A stretch of 64,000 nt of DNA, from the NCBI GenBank assembly GCA_930367205.1, contig OV884015.1, forward strand, positions 3,286,001-3,350,000, written 5' to 3'. Below are positions 1 to 13,847 of the stretch, in pieces. Below the pieces are notes generated by a model. That model saw nothing but the letters and a program-made list of their open reading frames with translations, was not told where the DNA came from and searched no databases. Every line of letters starts with the position of its first letter. Position 1 is the stretch's first letter. The position numbers were made by a program, and so were the translations under genes. The stretch comes from Acanthosoma haemorrhoidale. Taxonomy: Eukaryota > Arthropoda > Insecta > Hemiptera > Acanthosomatidae.

Positions 1-1440
1 TATTTTGTGTAAACGTATACTCTATTATATATGATTGATGTTAACACACACACATGTATATTAAATAACTAGTGTCTTAATAAGGTGAACAGATAGTAGT
101 GTTTAGGATTAGAGCCAAAGATTACGCTGAGTGCCATCACCAATAGAAAAATATATTTGTTACGTATAATACTTAATGGACTAGGAATCGGATTGTAGTC
201 AACAGTAGGCCCACTCAAACAGGTACGTAATCAACCTCTCCAGATGTCTCAAAAGAAGATGCACAAGAATAATGTTAAAACAATTTATGAACAAACTAAG
301 TTGTTGCCAGGATATAAGATGTTATATATTGTTAATAACATATCGTATTTTGTACTGGGTAAAATGCTAAAGTAAAGAAGAGAAGAAATCTAGAAAGTGC
401 AGATATACGAGTACAGGGTCCTGTTTGGCTTGACAATAATTGACCTTTTTGGGGAATATCTTGTCCCATTTGCAATAGCTCTATCTCACAATAAAGTCTG
501 CGTGGTTGAATGATGCAGGCTATCGCTGATGATTTTGTATGCTAAATTATAGCATTTTTTAATTTGATCTTTGTAATAGGTGACCCTTACCTTGCTCCAT
601 GCACTCGAGTAGCTTACATTGGATGAATTGCCTTATCATCTGTGAACTTGTGAGCTTTTCACCACACCCTTATTAAGTAAAGTTCTACCCCCTATAAAAT
701 ATTATCGCTTTTATCGGCTGCCCTCCGAAGAGGTGCGTTGGAGGAGCTGGCAAGTCTCTGAATCCCCACTTGGCTGGAGGGTCGTAATTCATTTTTGTCG
801 CTTCGGCTAGCTGGACATGTTCCAAACTAGTTACCTCATATATTTCATCTCTTTTCAAAAAACACCTAGAGATCGCCATATTTAAGGGTGAGACCGTTTT
901 ACCAAAAATTTGAATTTACTCGAGTTTGTCGAAGAGCTAGCGAGAAAAATCAAAAAAGTTCTCTGTATTTGACTCAATAATTTTAAATGAATAGGAAGGG
1001 ATCGAGATTCGACTGAATGCTTATCCAGCGATAGTGATCATTCACAATATTCCATGTATCCGCAATCGTAATATACTCCACAAACAGTCGCACCACTTGC
1101 ATTATTAACTTAAGGAAAAATAAACGGAAATTGAAAAAGGAACTATTAAGAAAGTTTTCAGCACTCAATCAAGAGTTGATGTTCTCATGTTTTTTTCTAA
1201 CACATATTAAAGATAATAACGCAGAAATAATTTCAAAAATATACCAAAAACTTATGTTTTCTCTATCTATTAAAATCTATCTAATCTATTTACATACGTC
1301 CCGTAGGTTTAACAAAAATATTTGCAGTTATAAAATACTTAATGGTCTTGAAACACTCATTTAAATAAGTCCTGTACTTCCTGGCTATCTCCTGTCATGG
1401 CATTATTCCTTCATTTTATAGCTCAGGCAACGAATGAAAA
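1..1440. other. Unassigned AT-rich DNA
   Basis: No gene is supported here. The open frames are under 80 codons and carry no recognisable domain. There is a short CA-rich stretch near position 50, but no clear tandem repeat, poly-A tail or terminal inverted repeat. Confidence 0.6.
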
Positions 1441-1874
1441 ATAGAGAAAAAAAAGGTTGTTCTGTCTTTTGAACAGTTGTTGGGGGAGTGTCATGTACAA
1501 CATACTAAAATTCTTAGTGTTGAAGGTGAGCACGAGGGGAACGGTCTTTCTTTGGAGTTTCTCAAATATTTCACAAATTAGTGATTTTCGCAAAAAGTAC
1601 TTTATATAGAAAAAGCACACGAAATTGCTTATAAAAATGTTTTTCGTTAACTCAATGGTTTAGGAAATAGGGATGGTTCGAAAACATCAACTTTCACAAT
1701 TTATGTTGAAGCGGTTTTTAAACCTCACTATCTCCTAAACCATCAGCTCAACGGGTAAAACATTTTCAGAGGCAATTTTGTCTATTTTAATTTTCCTACA
1801 CTCCTCGGGTAAAAGTCCCCGAGTTTTAATTATGTTGTACAGGACATTCCCCTCAAAATTATTTTTTTTCCCTA
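1441..1874. mobile_element. Fold-back (MITE-like) inverted-repeat element
   Basis: The stretch folds on itself. The left arm (about 1441-1691) and right arm (about 1704-1874) are imperfect reverse complements around a 12-nt loop. Paired blocks include GGTTTAGGAAATAG (left) against CTATCTCCTAAACC (right), and GTACAACATA near 1495 against TATGTTGTAC near 1831. An A-run at about 1446-1454 pairs with the T-run at about 1861-1869. The left arm carries roughly 80 unpaired extra bases, mainly at 1520-1600 and about 1455-1475. There is no coding capacity, so it would be non-autonomous. I could not fix a target-site duplication, so the outer ends are approximate. A single long hairpin from local inverted duplication is the alternative. 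Confidence 0.6.
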
Positions 1875-4800
1875 ATCGTCTATTTCACTTCCTTATGTAT
1901 ATATTTAAAAAATATACCTATTAATTCACAATTAATGAATGATAATAAAATCAGAGGCACAATTGAAAACGAATTTATTTAGCTTTAGTAATAATAATAG
2001 TTCATTAAAGTGGCAACACATAATTTATCAATTGTACACATTTCAGAGCTTAGTTATCGCCAAAGGACATTTCCGATTTTTAATTACATTTAATCGATTA
2101 ATATGGGATATGAAGTAGAATTTTCATACAAATTCCCATCCCTCGAAACTAAGATGTTGAAAAATAGGGAATACACTTTTGACGATATTAACTAATTATA
2201 GTCGACACTTTATCACATATTATTAACAGGAAGATGAGATGTGAAATTTGATAAGCTTCTTAAAATTTAAGAAAAACATTTGTTTGTGTTGACAACTCAT
2301 TAATAAATTGTAAATACTCAGCTGTGTTTTATCGAAAGTACCTATCTCTTTCTTATATGTAAATAAACATCCTCTTGAAATTTGATGCCTGAACAGGAGA
2401 CATATAAATACCAGAAGCAAAGAACAGAAGGCTGAAAAGATTAGGGCTAGTGGTTATGGCAACTCAGACGGAACCCTACATAAAAAGAAAACTGGAATTA
2501 GTTATTGATAATATGATGATACCCATGTTAGATAATGGTGTCCTAGGTGCCTTAATTGGGATGTATGTTGAAGAAGGGCATGGCATGGCCTGGAAGTATG
2601 GAGTGAAGAACGGAGGAAGAGAATGATATAAGGGTGTAATAATAGTTTTCTTAGGCGATGACTCTGTCAAGAATTAACCCCCACCCCCGCCAAAGAGCTT
2701 AAAACAGACCAACCCTCAACTATAGGGCACTCTAACTTATTTAATAAGTGATTCCGAGAGCGGGTGGGAGGTAACTCGCAGGTTATATATGGCCTAAAAC
2801 AGCCTTCTCTAATTTAATGAAATTTCCCGCCTCAGCTGGATACTTTCCCGTTTCGGCGGCAACTAATGCCCGCGCAGGATTAGCTTGTAGAGGAATATGA
2901 ACAAAGTTGTGGGATTGTAATGAAGCCATCCATCAGCAGGAATGATAGTTCGCCAGCGCGCCTTAATTAAAATCCCGCAACACTTTTCTCCCTATGTGCC
3001 AAATGAAATTGTTTAAAGCTATTTCCCTCGCTCGCTAATACAATATTTTTACATATTCCATTAAACTGGAGCTTTAAAACACAACGCACTGCAGCCATCT
3101 AGGAGTGGGCTTCCCATAATGGCATTCATGGACAAGTCAGATACATTTTCTTCCATTATAGTTTTTTATTCCGGCCTTCTTCATAAAGCAAATAATAAAA
3201 ATTTCATCTTTAGAAAAATCTCTTTATTGGGATTAATATAAGGACAAAGCCGTACAATGAAGGGAAAGGGCCAATGTACAAAATGTTTACTTTGCAAAAA
3301 CAGCTGGTGCTTGGAGGCTGTGCTGGCTGGCTCTTATACCCGGGAGGGTCTCCCTAACGTTGAACCCATTTGAAATCGCAATCGCTTTTAGCAATGTTGG
3401 CTACAATCCACCAGGATTACATAGCACTGCTCCATATATTCTATACAATATGTATTTATGGCTCACCTCACCAGATGGATCGCAATGGGTAAGAATATAA
3501 TTTTGTGTATCACCAATCTGTTTTGGGATTCAACAACTCAAATCCAAATAAATCTTACATAAAATTGTTCTATGCATGATTGCAATAATTGAATGGGAGG
3601 TAAAAAGCAAATGTACAATAATACATAATTATTTATTTAGGAGTATTTACTTTTGAATATGGAGACGAATTACCAATGAAATGTTGCATTTGATAGCTCC
3701 TTTTAAGTATTGTGCAAACAGTAATGGTATTTGCTAAATTCATAGTTCGTCATATTAATTCATAGCCTGTATTCGACGGTATTTACAACATTTATTACCA
3801 AAGAGCATTTACATCTGCTTGTAGTATTTTGTTTCTATATAAAGACAAATGCAGATACCTAACTGGTTTTCCAGCATTTCCAAGTTTAGTTACTTGGAAG
3901 AATTAGTTTCGTTGGATACAAGGGTTGGCATAAATAAGATCATTTTTGCTATGCACTTGCGAGGGTTAAAAATATTTTCGTAATAGTTTCTTTGTACTCT
4001 CTTTGGCGAAATCATAAGGGTTCTGGTTTTGTCTAACCTTTGAAATTCTAAAAACTGCCAATTAAGAAAATGAAATGAATGTACAATAACAATGGATAAT
4101 TACAAATGTATAGCCTATAGGTGTGTTCGGGCATTTAGTGAGCGATTGTGGAATCAATCTCACGAGAGCAATAAACTCATCTAATTTTAATTACAAGAAG
4201 AAAAAAAGTAATCAATGGCGAAAAGGTATTCATGCGGATATGTGGCTAAGGAAAAATAAAGGAAACTATAACAGACCTAATAGATTGCAGACAAAGCTAT
4301 AATCACAGATTGCCATAAAATGCGATAATTACGTGTTTACCATGGCGGGCAGGTTCTTCTACAGCGGCGAGAATTAATCATCTTCATACATTGCCAGTGG
4401 ATTTCTCGTTCTCCATCATCGTCATTGGAAAACATGAATGCCGTCCAGCCAGAGGAGAGAGATTAAGAAAATAGAACAAAAAAATAATCAAAGATGAAAG
4501 AAGAGGAATTATTATTCAAGGCAATGAATCAGGCCGACAGACACATATAAGACGATCGGAAATTAAAGGTTTTAAATCGATAACTCAGATGATAAATATA
4601 GTAATTTATTTCGAATCTCTTTGGAGCTCAAATTGGGGGACAGAGGGGGGGGGCTGTAGTCTCCGATCCTATCTCGAGCTTTATATGTAAATCCACTACC
4701 TTAGCATTTATTCTTATTTTTCCATATTCACTTTTTTCTTTTTCCTCCAGAGTGGTTAGTTTTTTTGTTGCTGGTGCGCTGCTCCTTCGCCTTCGAGAGA

Positions 4801-5694
4801 TGTAGATAGAAAAGGGAGATGTGTAATTGGCCCTAGCCGCACCTCTTAGAGAACACCATCTTCCTCCGTTGCAATTAGCAGCCTCAAAATGGTTCTCTCT
4901 CTCTCTGCTCTGCTTTATCAGATCTCCATCGACACGCCTTCTCTCTCCTCTCCCTCCATCGCTCTGCAGTCCCACATATTCTAACCAGTCCATGTATCCT
5001 CCTGCTACATTCTTCTGCTTCTCTATCTTAACCTCACGCTCAATATTCTACCACCATATCCACAAAAACAACAAATTGAATTTTCGTAAGTATCTCATCC
5101 GTGATAGAATTATAAATGAATAATTATCGCCACGCCGAAGTGGAGATGAGGTCTCGGATCGTTTTTCTAGTGGCCAATCAGATGAGAAAGGGGTATTATT
5201 CTTCTCCATCGAATACTATGAGAATATTGGCCCTAAACACTAAGGGAACCCCTTTGACTTTGTATAGAATATGTGCGCTAGTTATAAATTATAACTACTT
5301 GGTAACGCGGCCTGGGATTAGAGACTGGAGCGAGGCAAAAGTGAGATGGGCCATGAGATATTCAGTCGGCTGTCCTGATCGGATCCTCCAAGTCTTCGCT
5401 AATCACCCGAGTCCTCAGGTATTCATAGCTTCTTCCTTCCGCGGGTCTCGTCTCTGCTGCATAGTTAAAGGCATCTTAGCAGCTGTTTCATTCTCTTTAC
5501 TTATCAATCCGCAGATTATACACGGCAGCTCCTCTTCTCTGCATTTAGGATTAACGGATAATTTCACATCTCTGAAGCAACCGAGGCATCATTAGGACTC
5601 TTCAATGTTTGGCATAGCTAGGCTCCACTCTGAGCCCTATGCTAGACATTGTGGTCTTAATTACAGCCATCAAACAGTATTGGGAAGATCCAGA
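1875..5694. other. Unassigned DNA with pyrimidine-rich patch
   Basis: No gene is supported. A less AT-rich, TAAT-containing block lies at 2760-3130, and a C/T-rich block with short CT runs at 4860-4980. A short stretch at 3347-3376 resembles the flank of the SINE-like copy near 53.1 kb (shared TCTCCCTAA and nearby bases). The longest frames (121 codons minus, 98 codons plus at 4.6-5.1 kb; 159 codons plus at 5116-5595) overlap one another or have no domain, and I do not call them genes. Confidence 0.5.
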
Positions 5695-5820
5695 GACCTC
5701 TCCAAATATCTAGTCAGTGGCTCCGCCAACTCAGCTACCCTGCCTTGAGAGACGGCCTTCTCAATATGAATTCGCTTCGGGCGAACCTTCTCTGAGACCC
5801 CAACACGTTATCAGCCTACC
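5695..5820 (-). mobile_element. tRNA-derived SINE-like copy, family 1
   Basis: Read on the minus strand, TAGCTGAGTTGGCGGAGCC (5719-5737) fits a pol III A box and tRNA D-arm, and AGGTCTCTGGATC further on fits a weak B box. On the 5' side of the tRNA-like part lies a block (plus strand GACGGCCTTCTCAATATGAA, 5751-5770) that matches the block beside the second copy at about 53060-53080 (GACGACCTTCTCGATATGAA). Two diverged copies sharing both the tRNA-like part and the same non-tRNA block support a real SINE-like family over a chance match. No A-rich tail or target-site duplication was identified. Confidence 0.5.
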
Positions 5821-8013
5821 GATCAGTTATCAACAGGGGCTTAACTAACACAATAACTATGTCTCTTTATTATACTTGGGTATTGGACAATTTGCCAATT
5901 CAATTAAGTAATTCATTTGCTTCAAAATTAGTTTTAGGTGAAAATAAAATAAAAAGATATCTATCAATTAGTAGTTTGCATTAATTGATTGCGTATAATA
6001 GAGAAAAGTTAACGATCAAAACATTACCACATTTATCTGTCGCTGCCTGCTTTGTCTTTCTTCTTTCTTGGATTTCTTCAAAGGATTTCTATCACAATTC
6101 CCAACTGAGTTAAGCAGATTCTCTTTTGACTAAAGTTAGTTAGCCTAAGTTGGTAGGCACATTAGTTTCTTTTCAGAGGTTAAGTGTTCAGCCTTATAGG
6201 TCTTAAAATTAACTTCCCCCGTCTTCCGAAATTGACAATCAGTTGAAAGGGATTCTGGGACTTATGGCATTGAGCCTGTCCCCTTTCTGTATTTTCTTCT
6301 ATAGTAGGTTTTGAATGCTTACGGTTTTTAGCAGCGTGACCTTGCTCCTCCTCACCACTTATTCCGTGGACGGTCGGGCCCGCATCTGTACATTCTAGGT
6401 GAGAGGTACCTCTTTATAGTTCATAGCCTTACTTGACAGTATCTTTTATCATCTCCCAGATCGCTGTAACACAAATCCAGGAACGTAACTCTCCCCGCCA
6501 CAACTCCATTCCAACTAATCTTGCTACCCTACCTGCTTGCTTTAGAAAAACACAATGGATACCAGTGCATAGACACTAAATATTTATTTAGTTAGTATAG
6601 TTATTTGTTTTGGTTTTTAGAATACCTTTAATAAAATCAATACAAATACAAATTCAAGAAGACTACTTATTGTGAAGTGTACTGTGTTTAATCTTCAATG
6701 AGCTGATTTTCATCAAGCTGTTGAAGGGATCGTCTCTGAGTCCAGATCTGTAACGGTTTTCAATGAAGCTAATTTTTGAGAAAGTGCTTCACGTACATTA
6801 ATTGAGCCTCACAATTTTAATGATTGTTTTCAAATAAAGTTTTAATCCGAAATCGGTCACTCCAAGATCTTTTTGAACATCTCCTTAAACTTAGATTATT
6901 TCCAACTTTAGGGCAGCTTTGTTTAAAACACCTGCTGCTTCACTGGTCCTCACACCATTAGGCTAGAAGTGAAAAACTGTCAGTTAATGTTTCTTGAAAT
7001 TCAGATTTATGTTTTTCCAAAATCCTCGACCCGGCTAATGACAACACCCTTAATACCTTCTTAAGCCCTGGAATACGAACATGCCCTCCGCTAATAACTT
7101 CGGAGGTATAGATTTTTTGAAAAAATATTCTAAAAGAGGATCGCTAAAATGATTATGTTTAGATTCTCCCCAATTAATAACGATACAATAAAATAAAAAT
7201 TTAAATAGTAATATCTATATAAATAATAAACAACATGCAACAGGCAATCTTTATTCTGTATCTCAAGTATGTTTGTAAAGTAGTTATAAAAAAATTGGAA
7301 CTGTATTACATAATTCAATTTAAAAAAAAAACACTCTCAATCCACTATAACCACTACTGAAAACGATTTGTCATAATTAATTCATTACAAAATTAGATTG
7401 CTTTGTAGTAAAATTGAAATAATAACTGAAATTAATATTATCTACTTTATATGTTCAGTTTGCCATGATTGTTTAATAAAGTTGTTGAATGTTGTTGAGT
7501 GAAAATGTTGAAACATAGTATAACTTCTAAGATCAATGATTATATAATATTCTTCTTAATTAGCAATAATATTAAATTTGCGTAGTGGTAATGTTTGTGT
7601 ATGGAATGATTCTGAAGATCTCCTGGAACAAGATATGATGTTTATTTAAATATAACCATTAAAAATGCTTATTTATACAACTTGATTAGTTGTTGATCCA
7701 ATGTTGCTCCGTGGACTACAGACAGCCCCCGTCACTAAACGGTACTCAACTCCTTTCAAACCTGAAACAAAAGGAAAAAATAATATAACAAGTGAAAAAT
7801 AAAAATGAATACAATGAAGTCAACTATGATGTTTACTTAACACATACAAATGATCATTAATGTAGAAACAGTAAACAGTTTGAAAACATACATTTTCATT
7901 TTTTTATTCAACTATTCATACCAATATATTGGTGACTTGGGCAAGTCACAAAGTTATCTTTTTTCAATTTCACCACCAATTCTGACTCAAGACCTACTCC
8001 AGGAGGAGCTACC
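5821..8013. other. Unassigned AT-rich DNA
   Basis: No gene, tandem repeat or element end is recognisable. Open frames are about 60 codons long in very AT-rich sequence and look random. Confidence 0.6.
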
Positions 8014-8082
8014 AAAAATGTACTTTCCTTAATTTCCCTTTATAAAAATGTACTTTCCTTAATTTCCCTTTATAAAAATGAA
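8014..8082. repeat. 30-bp tandem repeat, about 2.3 copies
   Basis: A 30-bp unit beginning AAAAATGTACTTTCC starts at 8014 and again at 8044, and a third partial start (AAAAATGAACTTT) follows at 8074. The first two copies are identical. No function is evident. Confidence 0.85.
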
Positions 8083-11000
8083 CTTTTGACGTCAAATTGA
8101 CCAAGTTAAAAATCCTTTAGAAAGGCAACTGCTAACAGCACCAGTAAGGTTTTTGATTGTGCACGGGTAAACATGTACCTTCAACTATGCCCTTTAGTAA
8201 AAATCCTCAAACGACTAGCATTGTATAACACAGTATCATTTTGCAATGTGGCAATCTGGCTTCTTCACCACTTCACAAACATCATTTTCTTTGAGTGAGC
8301 CATGCTCTTCGTCAATTTTTCCTTTTTTGTCTGTCACTGCGAAATTGAATAGGTTCATATATTGAAGGAATTTATGATTGAACTAGTGATGCAAATACAA
8401 TTTCTTCTTCACTGTCTTTGTACCAAACTGGTTGCATTCCAGCCCTTATTTCTGTTTTAGTTTTATCTTCGCTATTTTCCTGCTTTCATAGATATTTTTA
8501 TCTTGTTATTAATCTTCATTTTCATATTTGTCTTCATCAGTATCATTTTCTACTAACTAACAATAGTAACATTTTCACCCATGGATTCATCTTCTTCTTG
8601 AAAGATAATATCGTTTTGTATTCTTTAAAGAATTTCCATAAAAATCATTAAACTTAAATGTAGACATTTCAATTAAGATGAGTAATAGTGTAAATGGTAA
8701 TCGCTAAAAAACATTTATAATAATAGCATAGTTATTGAAATAGCCATATTTTGTTTGTTGTGTTATGTTTGCAATAAGTTCGGTGAAGGAGAAATGAAGT
8801 AGAAAGAAGGTGAATTGTGTAGTTCCCACAGTATTTATAAAACCTCCCTTTTTGAAACAAAGAAAAACATACGGACGGAATAAGCCCATTTTTCTCTCGT
8901 ACGCTTCAAGGCTTTTTATATAAGTTAGTGAAGTTGACAATGTTAGTAAGGCTAAAATAACATTAAATTAATATTTCAGTACACCTGGGGTATTAGTATA
9001 ATTATATAAGCATAGATAAATGAGAGCAGTGAAAATAATTTATTCCTGTCAATAAGAAAGTGAATATAAAATAGAATCAATAGTATAATTGTTATTTAAT
9101 ACAGAAGACAAAAAGGTAAAGCTAACACATTTGTTTGTGTCTTTCATGGATGAATTTACCTCGTAAACAATTGAAAGGAAAGTAATGAAATAATTTTAAA
9201 AATATATATAGATAAGTTATTTTATGACTTGACTTTAATTGTTTGTAATTTTAAATTATCATGCCAGTTTTTGTTCCGGTAAATTAAATGTATCATCTGT
9301 AATTAACAAATTTATATTTATCTAAAAGAGATAAATCTATCTTCTAAGTAATCTTTGAAAAGGTAAAATTAATGGGAGAATTGTAATTTAGTACAGTGAT
9401 TTTAAAGATATTTGTAAGATATTGTGTGTACGTAGCATTAATTGCTTGTAATTTTGGATCTCCATTGTTTAAAAGTACATTTGTAAGGTGTGCTTGTAAA
9501 TCGGTTTACTTCTTCATCATCATGCTAGCCTATTAAAGAAACGGCATTAAATGTAATTCATGAATGTTCATGTAAGGTCTATTGTTCAAAGAAGATTTAG
9601 ATATGAAGAGAAAAAAAAGCCAAAAACTAGTTTGATTTTCAAGAAGTTGCAATTAATAATAAAAGTTTTCTTTTGATGTTATGTGTAGAGCTCATAAAAA
9701 TAAATAATTTAGGGTGAGCTAGAGTTACTCAAGGTAACGTAGTACTTATTGGTCCGGGTTAAATGTTATCCAGTCGATCCCCGCCAAGTAAAGTGAATTT
9801 ATAAGCAATAACATAATTAGATGGAATGTGCAAGGTTGACGTGACCAAAGGACACAAGTTCCTTAACTGGCATCATAAAAGCAAGCCTTTGAGGAGGCGT
9901 TCGGATCACGTCCCAGCTTGGTTCACTATAGGTGCTAACAAATATTTCTTAACACAAAAAACAAGGGGGATGCCGCACGCCCCGATGTTGAGTAACTGGT
10001 TCCAGGAAGCCTAAGTATAAGCGGAGGTCTGGGACAGCCCTAGTTGTCACAAGGAGATATGAAAAAAAACATCCCTAGTTAGATGGCTGAGGAAATTGGC
10101 CTCGATATTGCACTGACCATGTTTAGAAGAGCTGGTTGTAAATAGTAAGCGATGATTTAATAGTTAACTAATAAAATAAATTCAGCAGTTTTATTCATGT
10201 TTAATCTAATTACACTTCATTATTTCACTTAACCATCTTGAATAAAAAACATACTGCGCTCAAAATTCTATTATATATCAATTGCTTCCATTGATCACCG
10301 CGTCAATTTATGTATTCCTGAGAAAAGTATAATTTTTTGTAACTTATGCTAAATATGATTTGATGGAGGAATCGAATCGGTTGTGTTTGAACAGTAAAGG
10401 AATGGCCTTTAATCCCTTTTGATATAAATATTTTAATTATTTAACTGAAGCGAGGTGTGAGGTAGTCAGGTAAATATATGGAAGTTTATTTGTATGCGTA
10501 TAAAAGGTACATCCCTACATATTTGCTTACCGGCCATGCACAGTACCGTTGGATCTCGTCCTTTTGACTCCCAGCATTCTTTACCTCTGTCCGAATTTCA
10601 GGTGCTGAAATGGACATTGTTACGTGTGTTCCGTTGAAGCTACGTTGTTTTCTGTCATTGCTAATTTTGTCGTGGTGGATATTTGGTGACCACTGGCCTA
10701 TAGGTTGGCAGATGAGCGATACAGAAGGCGCTGACAACAGGAAGACGGTAAATGGCGAGGCAGTGAAGGCGGGAGACCAATAAAGGCCCTTTGCCGCCTC
10801 AGAAGAAAATAATTAAAATTAGGAGTCCATCTTTTATTTTGGCGATAAATCACCGGTTCGTTAGCTGGCTATACGCACACCTTAGCAGCACTGCAGGAAT
10901 CCCAACTCTCCTTCACTCGATCTAATCTTTACCACAATATTTGTGCATTAGTCTACGCAGCATATACTATATGCTCTTTCAACAAAAATACTTAGTAGGT

Positions 11001-13847
11001 GCAAAACAAATGGTAAAATATGATTATTTTGGACGAAACTTTCAAATTAAACAAATCTTTCTAGGTGAACAGAGGAACACCGCCTCTTTGTTTTGGCTGT
11101 CACCAGACCGTCACTTTCTAGCATAATTCACTTGGTTGCAAAAAGTTTGAAGATTATAGGTGCACATTTCAAAAAACCTATGACATTTTCCAAATATTGA
11201 ATGATCAAGAAGACTAAATTAAAAATCTGTAGACTTTGTTTTGCTTTGTGGTCTATAAACTAATATTTGCATTTCATTTTCTAATGTTATAACAATTTTA
11301 AGGAAAAAAAGTACAAAGAAAGAAAATGAATAGGGAAAAGAGACACTTTTTCTATTAGGTAAAAGGCGAACGGATGGAAAACTAAAGAAGAAAAACGGAA
11401 TGACAACAAAAGAAATTAAAAGAAAGGCGATGAAGTGGATGAATAAGACTCAAGCCTGTGGTGTTATGAAATAAGACAGGCTTGAAGAAATTATCACCCT
11501 TCAGTTGTCCATGGTGATCAACTACTGGAGAGTACGAGCCAGGATTGTACGTAACTACTGCTACTGCAGAGCCTTTAAAGAAGTACCATTCAAGTTGTTA
11601 TTTTAAAATATTTTTTGTGTACAAAAACTAGCTTTATTCACTTTTGTTACAACCCAACAACATACGAAAATTACCAGTTTGTTTTTTATTTGGGCCCTTT
11701 CTTAATTCGGTGATTATCAACTCGCAATCATGTGTATATCTATTATTCACTGCCTCTGTGATTGATATTCGTCTCACCTTTATACTCTAGCCCGCAGAAC
11801 TTCAGCACTCGCCCGTTCCTTTTTTAACATTAAAACATATATGCCGGATTTTGGAATGGTATACTAAAATTAGAAAGCAGCTTTATCCACTTTCCACAGC
11901 TGATAATTTCTTCTTCATTGAAATAGTTCCTTCGACAGCTCTAAGCTGCCATCTTCAGTTATCTTTTCAATAAAATACAAGGTCAAATAATAAAAAACTT
12001 TTACCTGCGCATATAGAGACAACCTAAATTCTATTTTTATACGTAACAGTCATTAAGTGAAATATGAAATAAATTTCACTATCAGTGTGGAACTTTACAT
12101 AGTTTGAAATCGTCTTTCTATTTTACTACTAATTAAAAATTCTTAAAATTCAAAAGTAAATAATTGAAACGCAAAAAAAACAAACTTTCAAATGACTATT
12201 AAAAATTATTAAATAATTGTCAACAAGTTGCCATAAAATTATTACAACTTACTAAAAACACAATACTAATCTCAAGACTACTCGCCTAATTGATTATGTG
12301 TGATGTTTAACTCATCCACGATTGGCTGGTATGGAGGGGGGGGGGAGCTTTTAGCATACGCCTGTTTGCTGTTTCTTCCTTTTTATTTATATTATCGGAC
12401 ATTAGGGAATACAATTTTACTTCATTATTTCCCATGCTAATAATTAATGTTTGATCGTTTGTATATTGTAGCAAAGCAACTTTATGTGGTGCCTACTTGG
12501 GCCCCTCTTCCTGTAGGTGTTGGTAGAACTGCGTTCCTTTCTCTGTCCACTCCTCGCTGGAATTCTCTCCTCCTAATATCCCACATGCTTCATCCTCCTC
12601 ATCATTAAGCTCTATTTATTCCCATTATTATTAACATCGCTTATTTAAGTTGCATTTTTAATAATAAATATTGTATACTACCCCTTACCTTTTCTTCACC
12701 CTTCTCTATTTCTGAACTGAGCCATTCACTAATTTAATGAATATTATCTTTTTCTATAGTACTATTTATTTTTTGATAGGCAGAATTCGATTTATTTATT
12801 CGTACGATATTGCTATTCAAAGAGGAGATGGACTTTCTTCTAGTTAAAGAAGCCAGTTGGTTCAAGTTCCAGATGGATTGAGCCCCTAGATAAGTAGAAT
12901 AGACCAAAGACATGGATGAGTTGTGAAGATTCGGTAGTTACGGGGAAGAGAGGAGGATGGGTCGGATTGACCCGCCGGCAAGAGACGGTAATTGCACCGA
13001 CTATGTGAGCCGACAGACAAAACTCGCTATAAATCCAGATGCCTCACATTTAGTTAGGCCTTATAGATTTATTGATACATCTATGCCAACTACATCCATC
13101 AGACGCCAGGTAGTGGTTAGTGGCCTGAGGCGACCATGAGCCCCCTGCAGTCGTCCTCTATGGGAGCAGAACTAAACAGAACAGGTTGTTATAGTTTATG
13201 ATTCTCTAATCCAGCCATTCCTTACCTATCTCATCAATTATTGCTCAGTAATATTTTCCGAATACAAAACCCTTCTACCAGTCCATCGCCGTCGCGAGCT
13301 AATCTTATCAGCTCATTCGTATTCTCCAAAAAACTTATTCTTGTTCACTAATTTGTACTTTTTCAAATGAGGCCTTTAGGTTCAGTAATCAGCTCAAACC
13401 ATGCTTTTGTAAAAGAACTGAGGTCCATGATTATTGTTTTAAGATAACTTTTCATCGTCAACAATATTTTAGTCTTTATGTGAATTGTGGTTGATTTTTT
13501 GTATCTCTTGTGAAAGGTCTGAAAATGGAGATTGTAATAGGTTTTGTTTCTGAAGACCTCAAATTACAGTTAGAAATAACCATTAAAGCTACAATTATCA
13601 TTGTGTTTGCAACTCGTCACGTCTTGTTCTTATCTTGCTTGGTGATTCCAGTTGGTGCCATGATGTTGATAAAAATAAAACCAGCCCCGTAAGAAATAAT
13701 GATGATTAATAAATATGATCATTATTATTAATTTAAGGATCATCAAAGATTAACAATAAATGTTAATTAATCATACGATCGTATCACGTAATATAATGAG
13801 TGTTAATGATACAGTATACTATTATATTCGTTATATTCTTAATTAAA
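8083..13847. other. Unassigned DNA, mostly AT-rich
   Basis: No gene is supported over nearly 5.8 kb. A frame of 62 codons at 9826-10014 and one of 83 codons at 10486-10737 (minus) have no recognisable domain. The stretch at about 12480-12620 reads, on the plus strand, like the tail of a LINE (RTAFLSLSTPRWNSLL), which I treat as an unproven hint. A run of nine or ten G lies near 12340. Confidence 0.5.

Noticed and set aside
5116..5595. 159-codon plus frame as a gene
   Set aside because: No recognisable motif, no neighbouring exon signals and mixed composition. Chance is likelier.
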